DNA of 64,000 bases from JACVRW01 sp963808775 (GCA_963808775.1 CAWEGR010000004.1:558001-622000); one strand, 5' to 3'. Shown: positions 8,996 through 17,329, numbered from the stretch's first letter. Numbers and translations are program-made. Notes: generated by a model not told the origin, from the sequence alone.

Positions 8996-9447
8996 TAGGC
9001 CCGCACCTCCTCGGTCTTCGCGGGGGTCGTATCGATCTCCGTGTGGCCCGTGACCTGCGCCTCGAGCTCGGCTCGGATCTGCTTCGCCTCCTCGATGGCG
9101 AGGTCCGGCGTGGGCGGCCCGCCCTTCTGGAACAGCTTGTAGGCGATCAACGCCGCCAGCGCGGCCAGGAGCAGCAGCACGATGGTGACCACGAGGAAGC
9201 CGGGCCAGACGCCGTTCCAGTTGAAGAGGTCGTTGAGGATGAAGGCCACGAAGAAGAAGAACATCGGCGTGACGCCGAACACGAGGAAGACCCCCGCGGC
9301 CGCGGCGATCGCGGAGCCGCGCGCGAGCTGCGTGACCTTCTGCGTGACCTCCGCCTTCGCCAGCTCGATCTCCTCGCGCACCAGCGTCGAGGCCTTCTCG
9401 GAGACGTCGGAGACGAGGTCGCCGAGCGACCTGTCGTCGGAGCTCAG
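8995..9447 (-). CDS. Actinobacterial Holin-X / phage-holin superfamily membrane protein, probable CTG start
   Basis: About 150 residues. The N-terminal SSDDRSLGDLVSDVSEKAS amphipathic helix is followed by LVREEIELAKAEVTQKV. Two membrane helices come next (about residues 50-76 and 84-108), then an acidic tail. This matches the Holin-X (DUF1469-like) family. The family's usual N-terminus (M-S-x-x-DRSLG) coincides with CTG at 9447, which lies in a CTGA overlap with the upstream stop and has GAGGAGG 8 nt before it. A GTG three codons earlier is the alternative but would abut the Shine-Dalgarno. Co-operonic with DUF3618. Confidence 0.78.
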   Translation of the reverse strand: MSSDDRSLGDLVSDVSEKASTLVREEIELAKAEVTQKVTQLARGSAIAAAAGVFLVFGVTPMFFFFVAFILNDLFNWNGVWPGFLVVTIVLLLLAALAALIAYKLFQKGGPPTPDLAIEEAKQIRAELEAQVTGHTEIDTTPAKTEEVRA

Positions 9448-9638
9448 CTCACCCACCTCCTCATCAGGAGCGCGAGCACGAGGCCGCCCGCGAACGCCGC
9501 GCCGACGAACGCCTCGGGGCGCTCGGCGAAGACGTCGCCGCCCGTCGCGGCGGCCTCCGGCTCCGTCGCCGGGGGGGCGTCGCCGGTCGCTCCCTGGTTG
9601 ACGGCCTCGGCGGCCTCGGTGGCGGGCTCGTCGGCCAT
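9444..9638 (-). CDS. Small single-helix protein of the Holin-X cluster
   Basis: A 64-residue protein that I cannot assign to a family. The first 45 residues are Ala/Glu/Pro-rich and acidic, followed by a short helix FVGAAFAGGLVLALLMRRW near the C-terminus, so it is probably a tail-anchored membrane protein. The ATG at 9638 overlaps the TGA of the DUF4235-like gene, and its own TGA overlaps the CTG of Holin-X. This tight coupling suggests joint function in the envelope. Confidence 0.65.
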   Translation of the reverse strand: MADEPATEAAEAVNQGATGDAPPATEPEAAATGGDVFAERPEAFVGAAFAGGLVLALLMRRWVS

Positions 9639-9775
9639 CAGTCGACCGGCGGGTCCTCCTTGAAGACCCGGATCCAGATCTCGGTGGCAATCCTGTTTGC
9701 GACGATCGACGTGAGGGCGCCCATGCCGGCGAGGAGGCCGGCCCACATCAGCCGCTTCGTCAGGTCGTTGTTCAC
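9638..9775 (-). CDS. DUF4235-like 45-residue membrane protein
   Basis: A GTG at 9775 opens a 45-residue reading frame beginning MNNDLTKRLMWAGLLAG. It has one to two weak hydrophobic stretches and the end FKEDPPVD. This resembles short DUF4235 proteins, in which a helix is followed by a conserved EDPP-type tail. It is the first gene of the chain DUF4235-like, 64-aa protein, Holin-X, DUF3618, GNAT and sulfotransferase, linked by 1-4 nt overlaps. The TGA shares bases with the next ATG. Confidence 0.55.
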   Translation of the reverse strand: MNNDLTKRLMWAGLLAGMGALTSIVANRIATEIWIRVFKEDPPVD

Positions 9776-9785
9776 GGCGCCGGAT

Positions 9786-10424
9786 TCAAGCAGACGTTGC
9801 CCGGCGCTCGGGCCCCGTCGTCTCGAGCCCGCCGCAGATGGCCTCGACCACCAGCCCCTTGGCCCGCTCGTACTCCTCGTCCGTGTGCGGGAGCAGCCCG
9901 AAGATCCAGCCGGTCAGCAGCTGCTCGATCGCCCCGTAGAAGCACATCGCGGCGAACGCCGAGGGGATGTCCGACTTGAACGAGCCGTCCTCGCGCGCGG
10001 ACTCGACGATCCCCGCGATGCCCTGGTAGGCCTCCTGGATCTTGTCGAGATGGATGCGGCCGAAGCTGTTCGCGGCGCGCGTGACCTCGACGATGATCAC
10101 CTTCATCAGGTCCGGGTCGTGGCGGTATGACTCGATGATGAAGGCCGCGACCGCGTCCAGCTTCTCGCGTACCTCGACGTCGCGCGTGTCGATCTCGGCG
10201 ATCGCGTCGAGCATCACCTGCCAGCGCTCGAGGAAGAGCGTGTTGAGGATCTCCTCCTTCGAGTCGAAGTAGTGGTAGACGAGCCCGTAGGCCACGCCCG
10301 CCTCGTCGGCGACGTCGGACACGCGGCAGTGGTGGAAGCCGCGCCGGGCGAACACCCGCACGCCGGCGTCGAGGATGAGGCGGCGCTTGTCGACGCCCCC
10401 GTTCCCCTTCGAGGTGGCGGCCAT
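9786..10424 (-). CDS. TetR family transcriptional regulator
   Basis: A 212-residue protein. The N-terminal HTH spans about residues 14-60 with VSDVADEAGVAYGLVYHYFDSKEEIL, the classic TetR recognition helix. The rest is the helical ligand-binding and dimer domain. The context and KVIIVEVTRA segment resemble FadR/AcrR-type TetR proteins of fatty-acyl metabolism, but the ligand is unknown. Its ATG overlaps the TGA of the nitrilase gene, so it is probably expressed with it. The 18-bp palindrome at 11275-11292 in front of that transcript is its likely operator, giving autoregulation. Confidence 0.88.
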   Translation of the reverse strand: MAATSKGNGGVDKRRLILDAGVRVFARRGFHHCRVSDVADEAGVAYGLVYHYFDSKEEILNTLFLERWQVMLDAIAEIDTRDVEVREKLDAVAAFIIESYRHDPDLMKVIIVEVTRAANSFGRIHLDKIQEAYQGIAGIVESAREDGSFKSDIPSAFAAMCFYGAIEQLLTGWIFGLLPHTDEEYERAKGLVVEAICGGLETTGPERRATSA

Positions 10425-11260
10425 CAGACGCGCGCCGCCTCGGGCCAGCGGTAGGCCGCATCGACTCTGTTCGCGAGGCTCGGCAGCTTCGCGCGGATCT
10501 CGTCCTGGCGCTCGAGGTCGAGGTCCGCCGCCACGAAGGTGGCCCCGCTCATCGGCGCGCGCGCGAGCACCTCGCCCCACGGGTCGACGATCATCGAGTT
10601 GCCGTAGGAATCGCCCTCCGGGCCGGCCCGGTTGCCCTGGCCCGGGGCGATCACGAACACCTGGTCCTCGATCGCGCGGGCGCGCAGCAGGACCTCCCAG
10701 TGCGCCTCGCCGGTCACGCGCGTGAAGTTCGCGGGCACGGTGACGATCCGGGCCCCGCGCAGCGCGAGGATGCGGTACAGCTCCGGGAAGCGCAGGTCGT
10801 AGCAGACGCTCAGGCCGAGCGGCGTGCCGTCCGCCGTCTCGGACAGCGTGATCTCGCCGGCCGGCTCAGAGTGCTCGGACTCGCGGTAGACGACCCCGCC
10901 GACCTCGACGTCGAACATGTGGATCTTGCGGTAGAGGGCCCTGAGCTCGCCATCCGGGCCGAGGTGCATCGAGGTGTTCGCCACGCGCTCGTGGCCGGCG
11001 CGGCGCTCCGCGATCGAGCCCGCCACGAGATCGATGCCGAGCTCGCGCGCGAGCCCGCTCGCCCATGCGAGTGGGCGGCCCTCCTCGAGCGGCTCCGCGC
11101 CCTCGAGGTAGTCCCGTGTCCCGCCGCGGATGTCGAGCCGCTCGGGCAGGACCACCAGCCGCGCGCCGTCGGCGACGGCGGCGCGCACGAGCTCCTCGGC
11201 CTCTGCGAGGTTGCGCTCGACATCCGGCGTCGATTCGAGTTGCACCGCTGCGGCCCGCAT
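10424..11260 (-). CDS. Carbon-nitrogen hydrolase (nitrilase superfamily, omega-amidase-like)
   Basis: A 278-residue protein, the usual length. The catalytic triad is visible: E40 in LVVLPE, K112 in YRKIHMFD and C153 in SVCYDLRFPELYR. The FDVEVGG and SVCYDLRFPE contexts are typical of the Nit1/Nit2 omega-amidase branch, which hydrolyses deaminated glutathione or alpha-keto amides. It is a cytoplasmic homo-oligomer in relatives. A good ribosome site (GGGAGGAG) precedes the ATG at 11260. It diverges from DUF2804 across a palindromic operator and is followed by the TetR gene with a 1-nt overlap. Confidence 0.88.
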   Translation of the reverse strand: MRAAAVQLESTPDVERNLAEAEELVRAAVADGARLVVLPERLDIRGGTRDYLEGAEPLEEGRPLAWASGLARELGIDLVAGSIAERRAGHERVANTSMHLGPDGELRALYRKIHMFDVEVGGVVYRESEHSEPAGEITLSETADGTPLGLSVCYDLRFPELYRILALRGARIVTVPANFTRVTGEAHWEVLLRARAIEDQVFVIAPGQGNRAGPEGDSYGNSMIVDPWGEVLARAPMSGATFVAADLDLERQDEIRAKLPSLANRVDAAYRWPEAARV

Positions 11261-11274
11261 CGCTCCTCCCGGCG

Positions 11275-11292
11275 ATTGACTGACCAGTCAAT
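11275..11292. promoter_or_regulatory. TetR-type palindromic operator
   Basis: ATTGACTG-AC-CAGTCAAT is a perfect 8-bp inverted repeat with a 2-bp centre. It lies in the 51-bp gap between the divergent nitrilase-TetR transcript (minus) and the DUF2804 gene (plus), 14 bp upstream of the nitrilase ATG. Size and symmetry fit a TetR dimer site, and a TetR gene sits two genes away. Confidence 0.7.
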
Positions 11293-11311
11293 CTGGAGTG
11301 TACTGCGCCCG

Positions 11312-12127
11312 ATGGACCGGCTTCCCGTTCGCGGCGCCTCCGTGCGCTCCCTGGGGCTGCCCCTCCCGCCCGCGCGCATGCCCCTCCTGCAGGCCGGCCG
11401 CCCGCTCAAGCGCTGGCGCTACGTCGCCGTGTACTCGCCCGAGCTGATGCTGTGCGCGGGCGAGGCGCGCGTGGCGGGCGTGCCGCAGCGCTGGTGGGCG
11501 CTCGCCCTCCCCGACGGGCGCATCTGGGAGCGCACCACGCAGGCGCGAGGCGGCGTCGAGCTCGCCCCGGGCCGCGTGCGCGTGCGGGCGGAGGTCGAGT
11601 TCGAGCTCGAGTTCGACGAGGGCGAACGCGTCGAGGTCGTCTCCCCGCACGGGCGCTCGTGGATCTGGACACGGAAGCAGGCGGCCATCCCGGTCCGCGG
11701 CCGCGTGCTCGCGGGCGACGAGGTGCGCGAGGTGGACGGGCCGTACGGGTTCGTCGACGAGTCGGCCGGCTATCACGCCCGCCACACGGCCTGGCGCTGG
11801 TCGGCCGGCATCGGCCTCGACGAGACGGGCAGGCGGGTGGCGTGGAACCTCGTGGACGGTGTTCACGACGCGCCCGGGGCGAGCGAGCGCACGGTCTGGA
11901 TCGACGGCGAGCCGCACGAGGTCGAGCCCGTGAGCTTCGAGCCGGATCTCTCGGCCGTGGGCGGACTCCGGTTCCGCGAGTGGTCGCGGCGCGAGCACTC
12001 GGCGAACCGCCTGCTCGCCCGCAGCCGCTACTCGCAGCCGTTCGGCGCGTTCAGCGGCGAGCTGCCCGGCGGCGTGCCACTGTCCGAGGGGTTCGGTGTC
12101 ATGGAGGACCACGAGGTGTGGTGGTGA
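11312..12127 (+). CDS. DUF2804 family protein
   Basis: A 271-residue protein of the DUF2804 family, recognisable by WRYVAVYSPELMLCAGEARV near the N-terminus, the WWALALPDG segment and AWNLVDGVHDAP near the middle. It is beta-rich, with no signal peptide or membrane helix. The biochemical role of the family is unknown; a lipocalin/AttH-like fold has been suggested for relatives. The ATG at 11312 lies 20 bp after the TetR-type palindrome, so expression is probably controlled with the divergent nitrilase. Confidence 0.8.
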   Translation: MDRLPVRGASVRSLGLPLPPARMPLLQAGRPLKRWRYVAVYSPELMLCAGEARVAGVPQRWWALALPDGRIWERTTQARGGVELAPGRVRVRAEVEFELEFDEGERVEVVSPHGRSWIWTRKQAAIPVRGRVLAGDEVREVDGPYGFVDESAGYHARHTAWRWSAGIGLDETGRRVAWNLVDGVHDAPGASERTVWIDGEPHEVEPVSFEPDLSAVGGLRFREWSRREHSANRLLARSRYSQPFGAFSGELPGGVPLSEGFGVMEDHEVWW

Positions 12128-12140
12128 GCCCTAGCCCTTG

Positions 12141-13172
12141 ATGAAGATCGGACTGCTTGCGGTTGCGCTGGCCTGGAACCAGGCCCTGCCGCCCCCACCC
12201 CCGCCGCCCGAGCCGATCACCGTGGCGGCCAGCGGCGACTTCCTGATCCACACCCCCGTGGCGGACAGGGCGCTGGCGCTCGGCGGCGGCGCGCGCTACG
12301 ACTTCGCGCCCCTGTTCGCCGGGGTCCGGCGCCACGTGGCGGGCGCGGACCTCGCGATCTGCCACATGGAGACACCGCTCGTGCCCGGGCCCGTCCAGGG
12401 CTATCCGGTCTTCCGCACGCCGCCCTCGCTCGCCGGCAGCGCCAAGCGCGTGGGCTGGGACGTGTGCAGCACGGCCTCGAACCACTCGCTCGACGCCGGG
12501 CAGTACGGCATCGGCACCACCCTCAGGGCGCTCGAGCGCGCGGGCCTCGCGCGCCACGGGACGGCCCGCTCGGCGGCGGAGCGCAGGCGCATACCGATCC
12601 TCGAAGCCGGCAACACGAAGGTCGCCGTGCTCTCCTACACCGCCATCTCGAACGGCCAGGCCGTCCCCCACCCCTGGAGCGTCAACTGGGCCGACGCCCC
12701 GGCGATCCTCGCCGACGCCCGCCGGGCGCGGCGGCGCGGGGCGGGGCTCGTGATCGTGAACCTGCACTGGGGGGCGGAGTACGTGCAGGACGTCACGCCC
12801 GAGCAGGCGGAGCTCGCGCGGCGGCTCACGCGCTCGCCGGCGATCGACGCGATCGTCGGCCAGCACGTCCACGTGGTCCAGCCGATCCGCTTCATCGGCG
12901 GCAAGCCGGTCGTGTTCGGCGAGGGGAACCTCGTCTCGAACCAGACGCCCGCATGCTGTCCGGCGGCGTCGCAGGACGGCCTCGTGGCGCTGATCGACTT
13001 CGAGCCGACGAGCGACGGGGGCATGCGGGCCCGGCGGGTGCGCTACGTGCCGACCTACGTCCGCCACCCCGACTACGCCGTCGTGCCCGCCGAGCCGGGC
13101 AGCGCGTCCTGGAACCGGACGGTCGCCGTGGCGGGGCGCAGGCCGCTCGTCCGGCCCGTGCCGCCGAACTAG
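12141..13172 (+). CDS. CapA-like (PGA_cap) metallophosphatase-fold protein, copy 1
   Basis: A 343-residue protein. A short hydrophobic N-terminus and a Pro-rich stretch (PPPPPPPEP) precede a CapA/PgsA domain. Motifs in order are ASGDFLIHTP, HMETPL, STASNHSLDAG, NLHWGAEY, GQHVHVVQP and GEGNLVSN, with the His/Asp/Asn metal ligands of calcineurin-like phosphatases. CapA homologues take part in poly-gamma-glutamate synthesis or wall polymer handling, but stand-alone members are poorly understood. A CC pair follows GNLVSNQTPA in this copy and its neighbour. The ATG at 12141 was preferred to the TTG three bases earlier. Confidence 0.85.
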   Translation: MKIGLLAVALAWNQALPPPPPPPEPITVAASGDFLIHTPVADRALALGGGARYDFAPLFAGVRRHVAGADLAICHMETPLVPGPVQGYPVFRTPPSLAGSAKRVGWDVCSTASNHSLDAGQYGIGTTLRALERAGLARHGTARSAAERRRIPILEAGNTKVAVLSYTAISNGQAVPHPWSVNWADAPAILADARRARRRGAGLVIVNLHWGAEYVQDVTPEQAELARRLTRSPAIDAIVGQHVHVVQPIRFIGGKPVVFGEGNLVSNQTPACCPAASQDGLVALIDFEPTSDGGMRARRVRYVPTYVRHPDYAVVPAEPGSASWNRTVAVAGRRPLVRPVPPN

Positions 13173-13185
13173 GCTTCCGCCGGTC

Positions 13186-14319
13186 GTGCCCGAGCGTCCC
13201 TCACAGGCCACCTACCGGCGCCGGCGCCTGGTCGCGCTCGGCGCGCTGCTGCTGTTCGTCGTGCTGGTCGTGGCCGTCGTCAGTGGAGGAGGCGACGACT
13301 CGGGAGGCGGGGAGTCGGCCTCCGAGGAGCTCCCGCCCTGGCTGCCCGAGGAGCCGACCCGGCTCACGATCGCGGCGAGCGGGGACCTCCTGATCCACAG
13401 CCCCGTGTTCTTCCAGGCGCTCGCCAACGGCGGCGGCACGACCTACGACTTCAAGCCGATGCTCACGCAGGTGCGCGAGATCGTGAGGGCGGCCGACGTG
13501 GGCATCTGCCACCTCGAGGAGCCGCTCACGGACGGCGAGCCGCACGGGGAGCCGACCTTCATGGCGCCCGCCTCGCTCGCCGGCGACATCAAGTGGGTGG
13601 GCTGGGACGTCTGCTCGAACGCCTCGAATCACTCCTATGACGCGGGCGAGGACGGCGTCCGCTTCACGATCAAGAAGCTCGACCAGGAGGGCATCGCGCA
13701 CTCCGGGACGAACGCCCGGCCGGGGACCTCGCGGGCCGCGATCGTCAAGGCGAAGGGGCTCAAGGTCGCCCTGCTCGCGTACACGACGAAGATCATCGGG
13801 ATGGGCGACCTCGAGAAGGAGTTCCTTCTCAACATGGCCGACCCGAAGACGATGCTGGCTGACGCGAAGGCGGCGCGAAAGGCGGGCGCCTCCGTCGTGA
13901 TCGTGTCGGTGCACTGGGGCGACGAGTACGTGCACGAGCCGAGTGACCTGCAGCGCTCGCTCGCACGCAAGCTGACCGCCTCGCCGAACGTGGATGCCGT
14001 GATCGGCCAACACGTCCACGTGGTGCAGCCGATCCGCCGCGTGAACGGCAAGCCGGTCGTCTACGGCGAGGGCAACCTGCTCTCGAACCAGACGGCGGCA
14101 TGCTGCCCGCCGGAGTCGCAGGACGGGATGGTGGTGCTGCTCGACGTGGTCGCCGGACCGAAGGGCGTCAAGGTCGAGCGGGTGCGCTACGTGCCAACCT
14201 GGGTGCAGCATCCGGGCTTCGAGGTGATCCGCTCGAGCGGCGAGTCGCGCGACCGCACGATCGGCTACGCCGGGCAGGACGAGCCCTGGCTCGCGCCGGA
14301 GCCGTCGCCCTCCGGATAG
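13186..14319 (+). CDS. CapA-like (PGA_cap) metallophosphatase-fold protein, copy 2
   Basis: A 377-residue protein with a GTG start. An N-terminal signal anchor (about residues 15-34, VALGALLLFVVLVVAVVSGG) is followed by a Gly/Ser/Glu linker and then the same CapA domain as copy 1: ASGDLLIHSP, HLEEPL, NASNHSYDAG, SVHWGDEY, GQHVHVVQP and GEGNLLSN. The two genes are 13 bp apart and clearly paralogous (tandem duplication), but this copy is membrane-anchored with a longer linker. The domain should face the outside of the cell. Substrate unknown. Confidence 0.85.
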   Translation: MPERPSQATYRRRRLVALGALLLFVVLVVAVVSGGGDDSGGGESASEELPPWLPEEPTRLTIAASGDLLIHSPVFFQALANGGGTTYDFKPMLTQVREIVRAADVGICHLEEPLTDGEPHGEPTFMAPASLAGDIKWVGWDVCSNASNHSYDAGEDGVRFTIKKLDQEGIAHSGTNARPGTSRAAIVKAKGLKVALLAYTTKIIGMGDLEKEFLLNMADPKTMLADAKAARKAGASVVIVSVHWGDEYVHEPSDLQRSLARKLTASPNVDAVIGQHVHVVQPIRRVNGKPVVYGEGNLLSNQTAACCPPESQDGMVVLLDVVAGPKGVKVERVRYVPTWVQHPGFEVIRSSGESRDRTIGYAGQDEPWLAPEPSPSG

Positions 14320-14322
14320 CCT
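14317..14322 (+). promoter_or_regulatory. Candidate -10 (TAGCCT) for leaderless transcript
   Basis: TAGCCT ends 7 nt before the ATG of the alcohol dehydrogenase gene and overlaps the stop codon of the upstream gene. Its position fits leaderless initiation at the A of ATG. The same spacing recurs at five other genes here. Confidence 0.35.
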
Positions 14323-14329
14323 GCCGCGC

Positions 14330-15433
14330 ATGAGGATTCGCGCCGCCGTTCTCGAGGAGTTCGCACAGCCGCTCGCCGTCCAGGAGATCGAGCTCGACGC
14401 GCCGGGGCCCGGCGAGGTGGTCGTCCGCCTGGCCGCCTGCGGCGTCTGCCACACCGACCTCTACACGGCGAGCGGGGCCGACCCGTCGGGCTACGCCCCG
14501 ACCGTGCTCGGCCACGAGGGCGCCGGGGTCGTCGAGGACGTCGGCGAGGGCGTCACGAGCCTCGCGCCGGGCGACCACGTGGTCACGCTCTTCTCACCGC
14601 AGTGCCGCGAGTGCATCCACTGCCGCTCGGACCGGACGAACCTCTGCCTCGCGATCCGCGAGAAGCAGAACGAGGGCTATCTGCCCGATGGCACCACGCG
14701 GCTCCACCGCGGCGACGAGCGCATCCGCCACTTCATGGGCACGAGCACGTTCGCAGAGGCAACCGTGATGCCCGAGATCGCCCTCGCGAAGGTCGACCCC
14801 GACGCGCCGCTCGACGTGATCTGCACGCTCGCGTGCGGAGCCACGACCGGGCTCGGCGCCGCGCTCTACATCGCGAAGGTCGAGCCCGGCACCACCTGCG
14901 TCGTATTCGGCGCGGGGCTCGTGGGCCTCGGGGCGGTGGCGGGCGCGCGGCTGGCGGGCGCCGAGCGGATCATCGCCGTCGACCTGTCCGAGGACCGCCT
15001 CCAGCACGCGAAGGAGCAGGGCGCGACGCACACGCTCACCGGCGGTCCCGACGTGGTCGCCGAGATCCTCGAGATGACGGACGGCTTCGGGGCCGACTAC
15101 ACGTTCGAGGCCACCGGCATCGTCGGCGTGATGCGCCAGGCGGTCGAGTCCGCCCGCATGGGCTGGGGCCAGTGCGTGATCGCGGGCGTGGCCGGCAAGG
15201 GCGAGGTGCTCGAGGTCGTGCCGCGCTTCCTGATCACCGGCCGCCGGATCGCGGGCGCGTCGTTCGGCGGCGCGAAGGGCCGCGACCGCGTGCCGGAGCT
15301 CGTCGACCTGTTCATGCGCGGCGAGCTCGACCTCGACTCGCTCGTAACGAACCGGGTCTCGCTCGATGGGGTCAACGATGCCTTCGAGGCGATGGAGCGC
15401 CAGGAGGGCATCCGCACCGTCATAACCTTCTGA
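14330..15433 (+). CDS. Zn-dependent alcohol dehydrogenase, class III-like
   Basis: A 367-residue medium-chain dehydrogenase. Catalytic zinc ligands are C40, H62-E63 and a later Cys (LACGATTG). The structural zinc site is C92, C95, C98 and C106. The Rossmann motif is VFGAGLVGLGAVAG. The sequence HFMGTSTFAEATVM is typical of class III / S-(hydroxymethyl)thiol dehydrogenases (FrmA/AdhC or MSCR-like), which oxidise formaldehyde-thiol adducts or other alcohols. The thiol used here is unknown. It converges on the MerR gene with a 14-bp overlap. The ATG has a leaderless-type -10 directly upstream. Confidence 0.85.
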   Translation: MRIRAAVLEEFAQPLAVQEIELDAPGPGEVVVRLAACGVCHTDLYTASGADPSGYAPTVLGHEGAGVVEDVGEGVTSLAPGDHVVTLFSPQCRECIHCRSDRTNLCLAIREKQNEGYLPDGTTRLHRGDERIRHFMGTSTFAEATVMPEIALAKVDPDAPLDVICTLACGATTGLGAALYIAKVEPGTTCVVFGAGLVGLGAVAGARLAGAERIIAVDLSEDRLQHAKEQGATHTLTGGPDVVAEILEMTDGFGADYTFEATGIVGVMRQAVESARMGWGQCVIAGVAGKGEVLEVVPRFLITGRRIAGASFGGAKGRDRVPELVDLFMRGELDLDSLVTNRVSLDGVNDAFEAMERQEGIRTVITF

Positions 15434-16106
15434 CGCGCAGCTCGGCCACAAGCGCCTTGCGGTGGAGGGCGCCCATCAGCTCGGCGAGCGGCTCGACGCC
15501 CGCCTCGATCAGGTCGGCAGCGCGCTCCGGCTCGAGCTCGCCCGCGAGGCGCTCCATCAAGAGCGCCACCTCCTCGCGGGCCAGGCCCTCGAGGGCGCGC
15601 TTGTAGCGCAGCGTGTCGTAGACGGTGAAGCCGATGCGCTCGTCGTAGCCTCCGGCGCGGAAGAGGCCGATCGCCTCGACGATCTCGACGTCGCTGCGGC
15701 CAAACCCGCGCGCAGTCGGCGACAGCACCTCGAGCTCGACCAGCCGCTCGAGCGCCTCGCGAGGGATCCCGTAGCGGCGCCGCAGCTCGGTCGCCGAGAC
15801 GCGCTCCTCCTCGCCCGCGAGGGCCCGCTCGAGGATGCGGTCCTCGAGCTCGACGAGAGCGCGGGCGCGCTCCGGGTCGTCGTCGAGCATCGAACGGATC
15901 ACGGCGAGCGGCAGGAAGCGCTCCTCCTGGAGCTGCTTGATCAGCTTGATGCGCTCGACGAACTCGGGCGGGTAGTAGGCCATGTTGCGCGAGGTCTTGA
16001 CCGGCTCGGGGAGCAGGCCCTCGCGCAGGTAGTGCTTGATCGTTCCGGTGCTGACGCCGCTCGCCTCGGCGAGCTCCTTCATCTTCAGGAGGCCGTTGCG
16101 GCTCAC
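15420..16106 (-). CDS. MerR family transcriptional regulator
   Basis: A 228-residue protein with a GTG start overlapping the CoA-transferase stop (GTGA). The N-terminal winged HTH (about residues 8-75) reads KELAEASGVSTGTIKHYLRE, then NMAYYPPEFVERIKLIKQLQ. Instead of metal-binding cysteines it has a long C-terminal helical domain, so it probably senses an organic or acyl-CoA ligand. It is the last gene of the BKACE, CoA-transferase, MerR operon and is a candidate for the protein that binds the 25-bp sites at 18279 and 27243. Confidence 0.85.
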   Translation of the reverse strand: MSRNGLLKMKELAEASGVSTGTIKHYLREGLLPEPVKTSRNMAYYPPEFVERIKLIKQLQEERFLPLAVIRSMLDDDPERARALVELEDRILERALAGEEERVSATELRRRYGIPREALERLVELEVLSPTARGFGRSDVEIVEAIGLFRAGGYDERIGFTVYDTLRYKRALEGLAREEVALLMERLAGELEPERAADLIEAGVEPLAELMGALHRKALVAELRVRRL

Positions 16107-17329
16107 GCCATGAAGCTCCCCTGCCTGCCCTCGGCCGGGCCCGCGACGGCGCCGGCCGCCTCGAGACCCTCGACCTCGGCCGCGGAGTATCCGAGCCCCG
16201 CGAGCACCTCGCGCGTGTGCTCGCCGAGCGCGGGGCCCGGACCCGCCGGCGCGCCGGGGGTCCGCGACAGCTTGACGGGCACCCCGAGCAGGCGCACCTG
16301 GCCGGCCCCCGGCTGATCGATCTCCACGACCATCTCGCGCTCGCGCACCAGCTCCGAGCCGAGCGCCTCGTCGAGCGACAGGAGCGGCTCGAGGCAACAG
16401 TCGTGCTCCTCCGCGAAGGTCGCCCACTCGTCGCGCGTCCGGGTCCTGAAGACCGCCTCGACCTCGGCGTGCGCCTCCGAGCCCGGCGGGTCGAACTGCC
16501 GCTCGATCAGGTCCTCGCGCTCGACGCCGCGGCACCAGGCCTGCCAGAACTTCGGCTCGAGCGCGCCCAGGGTCACCCAGCCGTCGCTGCACTCGTAGGG
16601 CCGGTAGCAGATGAGCCCACCCGAGAGCTCCCCGCGCCCGCGCTCCGGCGCGCCCCCGTCGCAGAGCTGGCGCGCGGCCACGAGAGCGAGCCACGACAGC
16701 GAGCCGTCGAACATCGACACGTCCACGAGCTGGCCCTCGCCGCTCCGCTCGCGCTCGCGCAGCGCCGCGAGGATCCCGAACGCGGCCATCAGCGCGCCCC
16801 CGCCGAGGTCCGCGATCTGGCCGGCCGCCTGCACGGGCGGGCCGCCCGGCTCGCCGGTCAGGTCGAGCAGGCCGTTCAGGCCGAGGTAGTTCATGTCGTG
16901 CCCGGAGCGCGCCGTGTACGGGCCGCTGCGCCCGTAGCCCGTCACGGCGCAGTAGACGAGGCCCGGGTTCTCCTCGCGGAGCCGCTCGTAGCCGACCCCG
17001 AGGCGCTCCATCACGCCCGGCCGGAATGACTCGAGCAGCACGTCGTGCTCGCGCACGAGCCGCAGCAGCACCTCGCGGCCGGCCTCCTCCTTCAGGTTCA
17101 GGCGGATCGAGCGCTTGCCGCGATTGAGGGCGAGGAACAGCGCGGAGCGCGCCGACTCGTCCGCGCCCTCGTGGTAGGGCGGAGACCAGCGCACGTAGTC
17201 GCCCATGCCGGTGTCCTCGACCTTCAGCACCTCGGCGCCGAAGTCGGCGAGCAGCAGCGAGCAGAAGCCCCCCGGCAGCAGCCGCGAGAGGTCGAGGACG
17301 CGCACGCCCTCGAGCGCGCCGGGGCTCAC
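16103..17329 (-). CDS. CaiB/BaiF CoA-transferase family III, alpha-methylacyl-CoA racemase-like
   Basis: A 408-residue protein. The N-terminal LEGVRVLDLSRLLPGGFCS and CAVTGYGRSGPY motifs define CoA-transferase family III. SGHDMNYLGLNG puts H144 and QIADLGGG puts D174 exactly 30 residues apart, the spacing of the catalytic His and Asp of alpha-methylacyl-CoA racemase (H126/D156 in mycobacterial MCR). Racemisation of 2-methylacyl-CoA esters is therefore more likely than CoA transfer. The GTG start overlaps the BKACE stop, and its own stop overlaps the MerR start. The cluster suggests acyl-CoA catabolism. Confidence 0.8.
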   Translation of the reverse strand: MSPGALEGVRVLDLSRLLPGGFCSLLLADFGAEVLKVEDTGMGDYVRWSPPYHEGADESARSALFLALNRGKRSIRLNLKEEAGREVLLRLVREHDVLLESFRPGVMERLGVGYERLREENPGLVYCAVTGYGRSGPYTARSGHDMNYLGLNGLLDLTGEPGGPPVQAAGQIADLGGGALMAAFGILAALRERERSGEGQLVDVSMFDGSLSWLALVAARQLCDGGAPERGRGELSGGLICYRPYECSDGWVTLGALEPKFWQAWCRGVEREDLIERQFDPPGSEAHAEVEAVFRTRTRDEWATFAEEHDCCLEPLLSLDEALGSELVREREMVVEIDQPGAGQVRLLGVPVKLSRTPGAPAGPGPALGEHTREVLAGLGYSAAEVEGLEAAGAVAGPAEGRQGSFMA

